A stretch of 64,000 nt of DNA from Caryophanales bacterium (GTDB taxonomy: Bacteria; Bacillota; Bacilli; Bacillales; Amphibacillaceae), in contig JARIBO010000055.1 in NCBI GenBank assembly GCA_029257405.1, positions 1 through 64,000 on the forward strand, in the 5' to 3' direction. Each line of letters opens with the position of its first letter. Position 1 is the stretch's first letter. Of this stretch, positions 32,613-42,595 are shown one piece after another. The position numbers were made by a program, and so were the translations under genes. Below the pieces are notes generated by a model. The model was not told where the DNA came from, made no database searches, and saw only the letters and a list, made by a program, of their open reading frames with translations.

Positions 32613-32624
32613 TAATTTACACAT

Positions 32625-32654
32625 AAAAAAGAAGCAATTTATTGCTTCTTTTTT
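32625..32654. terminator. Bidirectional terminator between the ylbP-like gene and the crotonase gene
   Basis: A 14-bp perfect inverted repeat, AAAAAAGAAGCAAT and its complement, with a two-base loop lies between convergent genes. Confidence 0.92.
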
Positions 32655-32658
32655 CGTT

Positions 32659-33414
32659 TCATTTTTTTAAAAAACTAGACACCGCTAATTTATGTTCTTC
32701 TGATTCCCATAAACTTGCGCTTCGACTTGATTCTAAATCCATATCTTCGTATATTTTTTCTAAATTCACTTTTTCTAAGTATTGACTTTTTAAATGCAAC
32801 ATTTGTCCATGTGACCTTTTTAAATATGTTTTGAGTAAATTATCTTCGTTCCAATCCTTTGTAGATATTATTTTATGAATCCAACCATTTTCTTTTAAAT
32901 ATTCGGCGCTGTATATTTCAGCTTCCATAATCCATTTATAAGCAAATGTTTGTGCAACTTTTTCATAAAGTAATGCACCACCACCCCAACCTGGTAAAAT
33001 ACCTAAATTTGCTTGTACAAATCCAAAACGGGTATCTTCTTTTGCTATTCTAAAATCGCATGCTGTTGCGAGTTCACATCCTCCACCTAATGCAATTCCA
33101 TGAAGTAGAGCAACTGTTGGAAGTGGAAATGTTGCTAATTTAAAAAGAAAGTTTTTCATTAGTTTTAAATCTTCGTACGCTTCATCATTCGTTAATTCAT
33201 CATTTAAATCATTAAGATCTCCACCTGCACAAAACACATTACTTTTTGCACTATTAATTACTAAGAATTTAATTTGATCAATTTCTATTTGATCAATCAG
33301 ATTATTTAATTCTATTGCAGCAGTTCTAGAAATTGCATTTTTTTTATCTGCTCGATTAATAAATAAAGTACCAAATCCTCTTGGGTCGTATATGTATTCT
33401 ACTTCTTTACTCAA
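32659..33414 (-). CDS. Enoyl-CoA hydratase/isomerase (crotonase) family protein
   Basis: This 251-residue protein has the crotonase fold: the oxyanion-hole phrase FCAGGDLNDL (about residues 61-70) and HGIALGGGCELATACDFRI. The first catalytic glutamate is present (Glu114). The second, normally in PExxLGxxPGxGG, is Gln134 (FGFVQANLGILPGWGGG). A plain enoyl-CoA hydratase is therefore unlikely; the pattern is closer to crotonases that act as isomerases or decarboxylases. It lies near rpmF, as in staphylococci. The substrate is unknown. Confidence 0.85.
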   Translation of the reverse strand: MSKEVEYIYDPRGFGTLFINRADKKNAISRTAAIELNNLIDQIEIDQIKFLVINSAKSNVFCAGGDLNDLNDELTNDEAYEDLKLMKNFLFKLATFPLPTVALLHGIALGGGCELATACDFRIAKEDTRFGFVQANLGILPGWGGGALLYEKVAQTFAYKWIMEAEIYSAEYLKENGWIHKIISTKDWNEDNLLKTYLKRSHGQMLHLKSQYLEKVNLEKIYEDMDLESSRSASLWESEEHKLAVSSFLKK

Positions 33415-33472
33415 ATTATCTTCCCTCCTGATTTTAATCTCTATTAATTATAATAATGCATTATTTGATAAA

Positions 33473-33510
33473 AAAACAGATATTAGGATTATCTTCCTAA
33501 TATCTGTTTT
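33473..33510 (-). terminator. Terminator of the yceD-rpmF unit
   Basis: A perfect 16-bp stem AAAACAGATATTAGGA and its complement with a 6-base loop lies after the rpmF stop codon. Confidence 0.92.
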
Positions 33511-33521
33511 AAATGAACATT

Positions 33522-33695
33522 TTACTGTTCTACTACTACTTTACCATCATACTGACCACATGATTTACATACGTGATGTGGTTTAGTATACTCACTACAA
33601 TTTGGACACTCTACTAAACCTGGTGCTGTAATTTTTTTATGAGTACGACCTTGTCTTGTAACTTTCTTAGATGTTCTTCTTTTTGGAACTGCCAT
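33522..33695 (-). CDS. rpmF: 50S ribosomal protein L32
   Basis: This 57-residue protein starts with the L32 signature MAVPKRRTSKKVTRQGRTHK. It carries four zinc-binding cysteines (CPNC and CKSC), so it is the zinc-containing C+ form. I chose the ATG at 33695 because GGGAGGTG lies six bases upstream; the GTG nine bases earlier is inside that site. It forms an operon with yceD, which is common across bacteria. Confidence 0.98.
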   Translation of the reverse strand: MAVPKRRTSKKVTRQGRTHKKITAPGLVECPNCSEYTKPHHVCKSCGQYDGKVVVEQ

Positions 33696-33728
33696 ATCGT
33701 ACACCTCCCTTACAATTCTATATAATGA

Positions 33729-34256
33729 CTACTTCGTTTTATCTTCTTTATCTAATAAAATCTGTAGTTTTTCTAATCGTGGGTCTATCTTATCAGAATC
33801 TGTTTGTTCTTTTTCATCTTCTGTAAAATACGCCCAGCCTTTTCCTTCTTCAACAACTTTTTCATCTGAAAACACTCTAAAAGGAATATTTAGAATAATT
33901 TCTTCTTTAATATAAGGGTCTAAATCTACCTCTTCACCAGGAATGGAATGAATTTCATCTTCATTATCTAGTGGAACAGTTAAATCTGTTGTAAATATCT
34001 CAGTTGTGTTAATGTCGAGTTCGTAAGGAACGTCAACTAAAGTACGAGCACAAGGTAAAATTACTTCACCTTTAATTGAGTAGTTGAAAATGATTTCATC
34101 ACCATCTACTGAACATATGCCACTCACTGTAACTGTCGATATCTTTCTTATATCACTTTCAATCACTGAAGGTATATCTGAAACATCTACTGTTTCTTTG
34201 AACTGAAAAGGACCTGAATAACTTTCTTCGTAAATTTGGTTCAATGTGAACTTCAT
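33729..34256 (-). CDS. yceD: YceD/DUF177 family protein (23S rRNA accumulation)
   Basis: This 175-residue protein is the Gram-positive YlbN form of YceD, which is needed for normal 23S rRNA levels. Family features are CxxxC-like segments (ICSVDGDEI and LPCARTLVDVPYELD) and the acidic stretch EVDLDPYIKEEIILNIPFRVFS. It precedes rpmF by 33 bases, the conserved pair. The ATG follows AGAGGTG. Confidence 0.9.
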   Translation of the reverse strand: MKFTLNQIYEESYSGPFQFKETVDVSDIPSVIESDIRKISTVTVSGICSVDGDEIIFNYSIKGEVILPCARTLVDVPYELDINTTEIFTTDLTVPLDNEDEIHSIPGEEVDLDPYIKEEIILNIPFRVFSDEKVVEEGKGWAYFTEDEKEQTDSDKIDPRLEKLQILLDKEDKTK

Positions 34257-34332
34257 TATAAATCACCTCTAGGCAACATGAGTAATTTTAAAAGGAAACG
34301 GCCAAATTGTCAACCTTTTTGAATAAAAAAGA

Positions 34333-34362
34333 TTGAGTTTTCCTTATTAATTTTGTTACAAT
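34333..34362 (+). promoter_or_regulatory. Probable sigma-A promoter of tmcAL
   Basis: TTGAGT (34333-34338) and TACAAT (34357-34362) are separated by 18 bases, about 30 bases before the tmcAL ATG. Confidence 0.55.
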
Positions 34363-34394
34363 ATTAATTACATTATACACGAGGAGTTGAATAT

Positions 34395-35585
34395 ATGAAA
34401 GCTTGTGGTCTGATTGTTGAATATAATCCTTTTCATAATGGACACATCTATCATTTGGAAGAATCGCGAAGTGTTACACAAGCTGATTGTTTAATTGCTG
34501 TTATGAGTGGATCTTTTTTACAAAGAGGTGAACCAGCAATCACAGATAAGTTTTCTCGTGCTAGAGCTGCGCTCAAATCAGGTGTAGATATCGTTTTAGA
34601 GCTACCCTACGCTTATTCTGTTCAAAGTAGTACATTATTCTCTCATGGTGCTATTAAAGTGTTAAATGCACTAAAAATCGACTCGCTTTGTTTCGGCAGT
34701 GAATCTGGTTCTATAAAATCATTTATAAATAACTTTCACATATTAAATAACAATAAAATTAAATTTGATTCTATACTTAAGCGTGAATTAGCTAAAGGAT
34801 ATTCCTATCCGCTTGCTAATAATTTAGCGTATCAAGATATTGGTTTTGATTTAGACGTATTAGAACCAAATAATATACTTGGATTTAATTATGTTAAAGA
34901 AGTTTTATTAAACGCACTACCTATTGAATTGCATACTATAAAACGAACTAACAACGCTTATCATGATGTAAAATTAAGTAGTAAAATTTCTAGTGCTACA
35001 AGTATAAGAAAAGAAATCATAACAAATGGCATGACTCAAACTGTCAAATCATCACTTCCTAATGAGACAATTCATGAGTTTAATGTTTATAAACAGCTCG
35101 CTAATACTTATCATATTTGGGAAAATTATTTTGACCTTTTACAATATAAAGTTCTTAGCTCATCTAGGTCAGATTTAAGTAAAATTGCTTTAGTTGACGA
35201 AGGACTGCATAACAGAATTAAAGATACAGCTCAAGTAGCTGAATCATTTAATCACTGGATGCGACTTGTAAAAACAAAGCGATATACGTGGGTTAAAATC
35301 CAACGAATATTTACTCATATATTGACCTCTACAACACAATATGAACTTGATAACTATCATAAAAATTTCAATCAAATCAGATTACTAGGTATGACTAAAC
35401 AAGGACAAACTTATCTCAATAAAATAAAAGGTGAATTAGAAGTAAATATTAGTTCTAGTTTAAAATCATTTGGTAAGGATTCTTTAGATTCTAAAGTGAG
35501 CGATATTTATTATTCAGCTGTTTCTCCTAAATATCGAAATAACTTAATAAAACAAGAATACGCTCCCCCTATTATTATAAATTAA
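34395..35585 (+). CDS. tmcAL: tRNA(Met) cytidine acetate ligase
   Basis: This 396-residue enzyme, formerly YlbM, uses ATP and acetate to acetylate the wobble cytidine of elongator tRNA-Met. The nucleotidyltransferase motif GLIVEYNPFHNGHIYHL (residues 5-21) includes the HxGH catalytic pair. MSGSFLQRGEPA and KISSATSIRKEI (ISATxIR-like) are also present. Length is standard. It is divergent from yceD-rpmF and convergent with sepM. Confidence 0.95.
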   Translation: MKACGLIVEYNPFHNGHIYHLEESRSVTQADCLIAVMSGSFLQRGEPAITDKFSRARAALKSGVDIVLELPYAYSVQSSTLFSHGAIKVLNALKIDSLCFGSESGSIKSFINNFHILNNNKIKFDSILKRELAKGYSYPLANNLAYQDIGFDLDVLEPNNILGFNYVKEVLLNALPIELHTIKRTNNAYHDVKLSSKISSATSIRKEIITNGMTQTVKSSLPNETIHEFNVYKQLANTYHIWENYFDLLQYKVLSSSRSDLSKIALVDEGLHNRIKDTAQVAESFNHWMRLVKTKRYTWVKIQRIFTHILTSTTQYELDNYHKNFNQIRLLGMTKQGQTYLNKIKGELEVNISSSLKSFGKDSLDSKVSDIYYSAVSPKYRNNLIKQEYAPPIIIN

Positions 35586-35600
35586 AAACAGTTGCCTGAT

Positions 35601-37131
<1,531 letters not shown>

Positions 37132-37150
37132 TTATGCAATTCTCAAATAA

Positions 37151-37179
37151 ATTATAGTTGACTCTAGATAATATGTCTA
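37151..37179 (-). promoter_or_regulatory. Probable sigma-A promoter of coaD-sepM
   Basis: On the minus strand TAGACA (37174-37179) and TATAAT (37151-37156) are 17 bases apart, about 38 bases ahead of the coaD GTG. Confidence 0.7.
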
Positions 37180-37196
37180 GCTGTACTTAAAATAAA

Positions 37197-37223
37197 AACC
37201 TTTGTAAATTATTTACAAAGGTT
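37197..37223 (-). terminator. Terminator overlapping the ylbG stop codon
   Basis: AACCTTTGTAAAT and its complement form a 13-bp stem with a one-base loop, followed by T residues. The 5' arm of the transcript hairpin includes part of the ylbG stop. Confidence 0.75.
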
Positions 37224-37497
37224 ATATTCCCATCTTATAATCGTAGATTTTAGCTTCGTCAGGGATTGCGTTTTCGTAATCTGTACTAATAAAAGGTTTG
37301 AAAGATCGTTCAACTTTTAATATATAGGACAACTTTGACATAGCTTGTTCAACGTCTTCTATTTCATCTTGGTTCACATAAATGACCGCATATCTCATAC
37401 GCTTAGAAACATAAATTAAATGACCAAAACGTTTAATTTGTTTTATATTTCTTTTATGTTGAAACCAAACAATTATACCTTGTCTTTTTACTCGCAT
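37222..37497 (-). CDS. ylbG: YlbG family protein (DUF2129)
   Basis: This 91-residue protein matches the YlbG family in length and opening (RQGIIVWFQHKRNIKQIKRFGHLIYVSKRMRYAVIY, residues 5-40). The family is cytosolic and its function unknown. It lies 29 bases after ylbF on the same strand, the conserved ylbF-ylbG pair. GAGGG lies before the ATG. Confidence 0.88.
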   Translation of the reverse strand: MRVKRQGIIVWFQHKRNIKQIKRFGHLIYVSKRMRYAVIYVNQDEIEDVEQAMSKLSYILKVERSFKPFISTDYENAIPDEAKIYDYKMGI

Positions 37498-37526
37498 TGA
37501 TTTCCCTCATTTCATTAAATAGTAAG

Positions 37527-37964
37527 TTAACAAGCACACGAACCACCAGTCCCACAACCTCCACTTGCACAACCTGATGCTGCAAGTATCCCTTCTTCAG
37601 GAATTATAATTGAACTACTTACGCTTCCCGCAATATATTTACTTACCTCATCAAGTAGGTTTTGTAAATTCCTTTCCGCTAATTTATATGCAGCTACATA
37701 TTCATTCATATCCATCTTTCTTTTAGTTGAACGTACTGTTTGCATAATTTTATTATAATCTGGATGATATGTACCAAACCTTTGAGCTTCTTCATATTGC
37801 TCTTTCATTCTACTAAAATCAGAAATTAACCCTTGAGCTTCTTTATTTTCACGTAAAGCTTTTTCTTTTTCTATATATATATTCATTTCACTGCTTTTCT
37901 TTATAATTTCAGAAACAATATCAGATTTATCTAATATATCTATATGTTCTAATGTTGTAATCAT
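37527..37964 (-). CDS. ylbF: YlbF, Y-complex component in RNA processing
   Basis: This 145-residue helical protein belongs to the YlbF/YmcA family. In B. subtilis YlbF, YmcA and YaaT form the Y-complex, which carries iron-sulfur clusters and steers RNase Y. The body is a helical hairpin (residues about 10-115). The C-terminus is rich in Gly and Cys (ASGCASGGCGTGGSCAC) with four cysteines, a plausible cluster ligand set. GGAGGTG precedes the ATG. Confidence 0.88.
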   Translation of the reverse strand: MITTLEHIDILDKSDIVSEIIKKSSEMNIYIEKEKALRENKEAQGLISDFSRMKEQYEEAQRFGTYHPDYNKIMQTVRSTKRKMDMNEYVAAYKLAERNLQNLLDEVSKYIAGSVSSSIIIPEEGILAASGCASGGCGTGGSCAC

Positions 37965-38184
37965 TATTACACCTCCATATACATTCTAACATCTTTTTTC
38001 ACTTTTTTAAATCTTATAGTTTACACATATCTTTCTTCTATTATCTTATAATTATATTTATTTAATATCAATGAAAAATGAATTTATTTTAGTTAAATTA
38101 TTTAATAATAGATGTTTTGATTGCAACTTTTGCTTTTTTCTACTATGATAGTTTTAATGATACTAAATACACGAGGTGGATAAA

Positions 38185-38550
38185 ATGAATTTAGAAGACA
38201 TGGGAATTGGCAATGCTGTACTTGATATAAAACCACTTGACCATTTAATGGGGGAACACGCATTCATTCGCGCAGGCCAGTGGGACTATGAGCGAGTAAC
38301 ATATGATTATAGAATTGATTCACAAGAGAAAAATGTTACATATTATATTAGAATTTTTGGCGAAGCAATCGAAGGCGATGTTGATAGTCGTAATGCGGTT
38401 ATTAAACTTAAAACACCTGTTTTAGGAAAACATTATTATCCGCATGGTATTGAATATGGTGAAGAAGAAAACTTCCCAGAAAACCTAATTGAACGCGCAA
38501 ATAACTTACTAAAAGATTTACAAAAAGATATTGAAAAATATCAAAAATAG
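38185..38550 (+). CDS. YugN-like family protein
   Basis: This 121-residue cytosolic protein resembles the YugN family of Bacillales (LDHLMGEHAFIRAGQWDYERVTYDY and LGKHYYPHGIEYGE). The function is unknown. I chose the ATG at 38185 after GAGGTGG; the GTG at 38176 lies inside that site. It converges on ctaG with a terminator between. Confidence 0.78.
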   Translation: MNLEDMGIGNAVLDIKPLDHLMGEHAFIRAGQWDYERVTYDYRIDSQEKNVTYYIRIFGEAIEGDVDSRNAVIKLKTPVLGKHYYPHGIEYGEEENFPENLIERANNLLKDLQKDIEKYQK

Positions 38551-38553
38551 TTC

Positions 38554-38591
38554 AAAAAACCTCCCTATGTGACTACATAAGGAGGTTTTTT
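38554..38591. terminator. Bidirectional terminator between the yugN-like gene and ctaG
   Basis: An 11-bp stem AAAAAACCTCC/GGAGGTTTTTT with a 16-base loop that itself pairs partly (TATG/CATA) lies between convergent genes. Confidence 0.85.
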
Positions 38592-38641
38592 TCTTATTTA
38601 TATTATCTATTGAGTTACTAAGTGTAAAATAAAAGCGAAAT

Positions 38642-39577
38642 TTATTTTACTTCATGAGGATGAACTATTCCTTTTTTAAATTGTTCTGCTTCTGATGGCA
38701 TTGGATCATTTTCTAGACTTTTCTTAGAAAACCATGTGAAGAATATCCAAGCAATTACAAAGCCATAAATAATTTGTTGAACAATCATCATAATAATTCC
38801 ACCTAATTGTTGGTCTTCAACTGCATTCAAAGGTGAAAACATATCTGCTCCAGATAAAGTAGGTGCTAAACCGTCTAATACATCGCCTGGGACACATAAA
38901 CTAAGTGCTTGTAACCATGGTCCTTCAGCTGTATAAACTTCATACATCGGGTTACTTGAGAAGATTAACAAAGCACATGCTATGGATATGATTACCGTAC
39001 TTCCTAAAAGATAAACCATTTTTAACAATGGATTTAAATTATTTGCACGCTTAAACGGAGTAACTACTGGCCACCACATGAAAAATGATGTAACTAATAG
39101 AAATATTTTAATAGACTCGTGAATAAGCTGGGATGATTTAGAATAATCAAACACAGCTGGTATATGGTATAAAGCAAATAAACTGTTAAAAACAAGTAAA
39201 GCTATTAATGGTATGGTAACTATTTTGAAAAAAGTTTTTAAACCTTTTATATTAATAATTTTTTCCAATAACCAAATTGGTAAACCACGAATAGCTAATA
39301 TCGGAAACACCATATAAAAAAGAGCCATTTGAGTCATATGAGCACTCATCATAATATGAGCCATTAAATCTACTGGCGAACCTTCAGCTAAATATAAAAC
39401 AAACATACTACTATAAAACAATGCTTGTTCGTTAAACGTAGCTTTTTTTACATCACCAAACACATGTCTATATGGACCAGTAAATAAATAATATAGTAAA
39501 CTAAGCAATAAGACGAATGCTAAAAAATACGGACTCCATAATGCTCTAAAACCAAATATCTGCAACTCCAACCACAT
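38642..39577 (-). CDS. ctaG: Cytochrome c oxidase assembly factor CtaG
   Basis: This 311-residue membrane protein has seven or more hydrophobic segments and belongs to the caa3-type CtaG family, which helps copper insertion into cytochrome c oxidase. Family phrases are SPVDLMAHIMMSAHMTQMALFY (about residues 67-88), with conserved His and Met residues, and LDGLAPTLSGADMF. It lies 175 bases downstream of ctaF beyond a terminator, so it probably has its own promoter. Confidence 0.92.
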   Translation of the reverse strand: MWLELQIFGFRALWSPYFLAFVLLLSLLYYLFTGPYRHVFGDVKKATFNEQALFYSSMFVLYLAEGSPVDLMAHIMMSAHMTQMALFYMVFPILAIRGLPIWLLEKIINIKGLKTFFKIVTIPLIALLVFNSLFALYHIPAVFDYSKSSQLIHESIKIFLLVTSFFMWWPVVTPFKRANNLNPLLKMVYLLGSTVIISIACALLIFSSNPMYEVYTAEGPWLQALSLCVPGDVLDGLAPTLSGADMFSPLNAVEDQQLGGIIMMIVQQIIYGFVIAWIFFTWFSKKSLENDPMPSEAEQFKKGIVHPHEVK

Positions 39578-39716
39578 ATATCGATCACCTCATTTTAATT
39601 TGTTAACTACTTTTAATTATACCGCAAAAAAATAGATAAATGTTACGTAGATATGACAATTCTAAGGAGTATCTACTCTTATAAGAATACCTAATTATTA
39701 AGAATTTAGCAAAATA

Positions 39717-39745
39717 AAAACCCGAGAATTATATTCTCGGGTTTT
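39717..39745 (-). terminator. Terminator after ctaF
   Basis: A 13-bp perfect stem AAAACCCGAGAAT/ATTCTCGGGTTTT with a 3-base loop ends the ctaCDEF unit before ctaG. Confidence 0.92.
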
Positions 39746-39752
39746 CTTAGTT

Positions 39753-40076
39753 CTACCACCATGTAATAACTACTAAACCACATAGTGTTAAAAATGCTGC
39801 CCATACGCCTCCATAAATAAGCGTAGCTGGCATTTCATGATCTTTTTCTTTCATATGCATGAAATAATAAAACTGGAATCCTGCTTGAACAATTGCCATA
39901 ATGAACAATACTGGAATAACATATATTTTACTAATTCCACCTGTTGCGACCATAGCAAAAGCTATTAAAGTAAATACAATCATTAATCCAAATGAGATTA
40001 ATTGTTTTTGCATTTCTTCTTTATTTTTCTTTCGTTGAAATGCTTGAGTGTGATCAATTTTCGTTTCTTCAGTCAT
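39753..40076 (-). CDS. ctaF: Cytochrome c oxidase subunit IV (caa3-type)
   Basis: This 107-residue subunit has three membrane segments, with the family phrase QAGFQFYYFMHMKEKDHEMP (about residues 64-83). It stabilises the oxidase core. It follows ctaE by three bases, with AAGGTGGG before the ATG. Confidence 0.92.
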   Translation of the reverse strand: MTEETKIDHTQAFQRKKNKEEMQKQLISFGLMIVFTLIAFAMVATGGISKIYVIPVLFIMAIVQAGFQFYYFMHMKEKDHEMPATLIYGGVWAAFLTLCGLVVITWW

Positions 40077-40079
40077 AAA

Positions 40080-40703
40080 TTAACCCACCTTCCCCATTAA
40101 GTACACTACAGTGAATACGAATACCCAAATGACGTCTACAAAGTGCCAATATAAACTAAATGTGTTAAATTTAGGCGCATTATATAGATTTAAACCTCGC
40201 TTAGCATTTCTCATCATTAATGTAATTAACCATGCGATTCCAAACACTACGTGTCCACCATGGAAACTTACTAAAGCAAAGAATGCTGAACCAAATGCTG
40301 AAGACTGGAATGTAAATCCGTATTCAGTAATGTAATGAGCAAACTCATAAATTTCAGCTGTTAAGAATCCAACACCTAGAAGGCCTGTAATTCCTAACCA
40401 TAACATCATTTTCTTAAAATCGTTATTTCTCATATGATACATAGCATAAACACTTGTTAATGAACTAGTTAATAGTAACATTGTCATAAAGAATACTAGA
40501 CCTAGTCCAAAAATCTCCTCACCAGAAGGACCACCTGCTGTTGAGTCTTTTAATGCTAAATACGTTCCGAATAAACTAGCAAATAAAACTGTTTCTCCAC
40601 CTAGGAAAAACCATAGGCCAAAAAACTTATTTTTTCCTTCAAGGGTAGCCTTTTCTGGTTCGGCAGGCATTACTTCTGGATATAAACTTGGATCATAACT
40701 CAT
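40080..40703 (-). CDS. ctaE: Cytochrome c oxidase subunit III
   Basis: This 207-residue subunit has five hydrophobic segments. GLWFFLGGETVLFASLFGTYLAL opens the first (about residues 28-50, given here only in part by its FFLGGE motif). SFHGGHVVFGIAWL and YWHFVDVIWVFVF are standard subunit III phrases. It overlaps no neighbour and is read directly after ctaD. Confidence 0.95.
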   Translation of the reverse strand: MSYDPSLYPEVMPAEPEKATLEGKNKFFGLWFFLGGETVLFASLFGTYLALKDSTAGGPSGEEIFGLGLVFFMTMLLLTSSLTSVYAMYHMRNNDFKKMMLWLGITGLLGVGFLTAEIYEFAHYITEYGFTFQSSAFGSAFFALVSFHGGHVVFGIAWLITLMMRNAKRGLNLYNAPKFNTFSLYWHFVDVIWVFVFTVVYLMGKVG

Positions 40704-40705
40704 AT

Positions 40706-42571
40706 TTATTTAGCCTCCCTATCAAGTACTTTTTGAAGTTCTTCTTTAGGGATGTAGAATCCATGATCGTCTTTAATTGAACGAACAACCATACAACCTA
40801 TTGCAAATGCCATACCGCCGTATAGTGCTAAATACCATAATGAATTATCTGTTTGGTAAATGAATCCAAATCCTGCTACAAAGAACCCTAAGCTCATTAA
40901 GAACGGTAAGAACGAACCATTAGGCATGTGAACATCTTGTAGAGGTTCTCCTGCTGGCATAGTTCCGTCACCTTCCATTTTTTCTAACCAAAACGCATCT
41001 AAACCACGTACGAGTGGAAGTTGCTCAAAGTTATAAAATGGTGGTGGTGAAGGGATTGACCATTCTAAAGTACGACCGTCCCACGGGTCTGCTGATGCTT
41101 TTTCTTCTTTGATAGCTGTATAAACGATGTTGTATAAGAATACAAGCGCACCAGCAGTCATAAAGAATGCACCTATTGTACTTATCATGTTACCCATATC
41201 AAGTCCTTGGTCTTCTAAGAATACCCAGTAACGACGCGGCATTCCCATTAATCCTAAGAAATGTTGAATAAAGAACGTCATATGGAAACCTATAAAGAAT
41301 AACCAAAACGTAAGTTTACCTAGTGCATCATTTAATACTTTACCGAACATCTTAGGCCACCAGTAATGTAACCCAGCAAAGATACCAAAGATTGTACCAC
41401 CAACAATTACATAGTGGAAGTGAGCAACAACAAAGTAAGTATCATGATACTGATAGTCAGCAACTGATGAACCTAACATAACTCCTGTCATACCACCAAT
41501 AGTAAACGATGGAATGAAACCTAACGCCCAAAGCATTGCTGAGTTAATCGTTACTTGACCGCCCCACATTGTGGCAAGCCAGTTAAATATCTTAATACCG
41601 GTTGGAACAGCGATTGCCATTGTACCAACTGCGAATATAGAGTTAGCTACAGGACCTAGACCAACAGTAAACATGTGGTGAGCCCAAACCATAAACCCTA
41701 AGAATGCAATTAACATTGTAGCAAATACCATTGCCGTATAACCGAATAGACGCTTTTTAGAGAATGTTGAGAATATCTCACTAAATAATCCAAAGAGCGG
41801 TAAAATTAAAATGTAAACTTCAGGGTGTCCGAATATCCAGAATAAATGTTGATAAATAATCGTATTACCACCTAAAGCTACGTTAAAGAATGCTGTATCA
41901 AACATACGATCAAACATTAGTAAGAACAAGTTAATTGTTAATGCTGGGAAAGCAAATAAAATTAAAACACTTGTAATTAATGTTGACCAAGTAAATAGCG
42001 GCATACGCATATATGTCATACCTGGTGCACGCATTGTAACAATAGTTGCGATAAAGTTAATACCACCCATTAATGTACCAGCACCTGCTATTTGTAAACC
42101 TAAAATATAGAAGTCAACACCATGTCCAGGTGATTGTAATGCAAGTGAAGCATAAGATGTCCAACCTGAGTCAGGCGCTCCACCTAATAGAAAACTTAAA
42201 TTTAGTAACGTACCACCAAACATAAACAACCAAAACCCTAATGAGTTTAAGAAAGGAAATGCAACATCCCTAGCACCTATTTGTAATGGCATAGCAAAGT
42301 TCATTAAACCAATTAACAATGGCATCCCGGCTAGGAATATCATGGTAGTACCGTGCATTGTAATCATTTCATTATAAAATCCGGCTGAAACAAAATCATT
42401 TTCCGGAACAATAAGCTGTATTCTTATAACAAGTGCTTCTAAACCACCTAGTATGAAGAAGAAACCTCCACCAGCTAGGTATAAAAAAGCAATTTTTTTA
42501 TGGTCAACAGTTGTTAAATAATCCCACAGAAAAGCTCCAAAACTTCTTTTTCCAGTAGCTGTAATACTCAC
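40706..42571 (-). CDS. ctaD: Cytochrome c oxidase subunit I
   Basis: This 621-residue subunit holds heme a and the heme a3-CuB site and reduces O2 to water with proton pumping. WIFGHPEVYILILP carries the CuB His, the proton-channel Glu and the cross-linked Tyr (A1-type). WAHHMFTVG and HDTYFVVAHFHYV supply the other His ligands. About 14 membrane segments are visible, two beyond the 12-helix core. The start is GTG after TAGGAGG. With a cytochrome c domain on CtaC, this is a caa3 enzyme rather than the quinol oxidases typical of staphylococci. Confidence 0.96.
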   Translation of the reverse strand: MSITATGKRSFGAFLWDYLTTVDHKKIAFLYLAGGGFFFILGGLEALVIRIQLIVPENDFVSAGFYNEMITMHGTTMIFLAGMPLLIGLMNFAMPLQIGARDVAFPFLNSLGFWLFMFGGTLLNLSFLLGGAPDSGWTSYASLALQSPGHGVDFYILGLQIAGAGTLMGGINFIATIVTMRAPGMTYMRMPLFTWSTLITSVLILFAFPALTINLFLLMFDRMFDTAFFNVALGGNTIIYQHLFWIFGHPEVYILILPLFGLFSEIFSTFSKKRLFGYTAMVFATMLIAFLGFMVWAHHMFTVGLGPVANSIFAVGTMAIAVPTGIKIFNWLATMWGGQVTINSAMLWALGFIPSFTIGGMTGVMLGSSVADYQYHDTYFVVAHFHYVIVGGTIFGIFAGLHYWWPKMFGKVLNDALGKLTFWLFFIGFHMTFFIQHFLGLMGMPRRYWVFLEDQGLDMGNMISTIGAFFMTAGALVFLYNIVYTAIKEEKASADPWDGRTLEWSIPSPPPFYNFEQLPLVRGLDAFWLEKMEGDGTMPAGEPLQDVHMPNGSFLPFLMSLGFFVAGFGFIYQTDNSLWYLALYGGMAFAIGCMVVRSIKDDHGFYIPKEELQKVLDREAK

Positions 42572-42595
42572 GATTTATACCTCCTAAATAATAAT

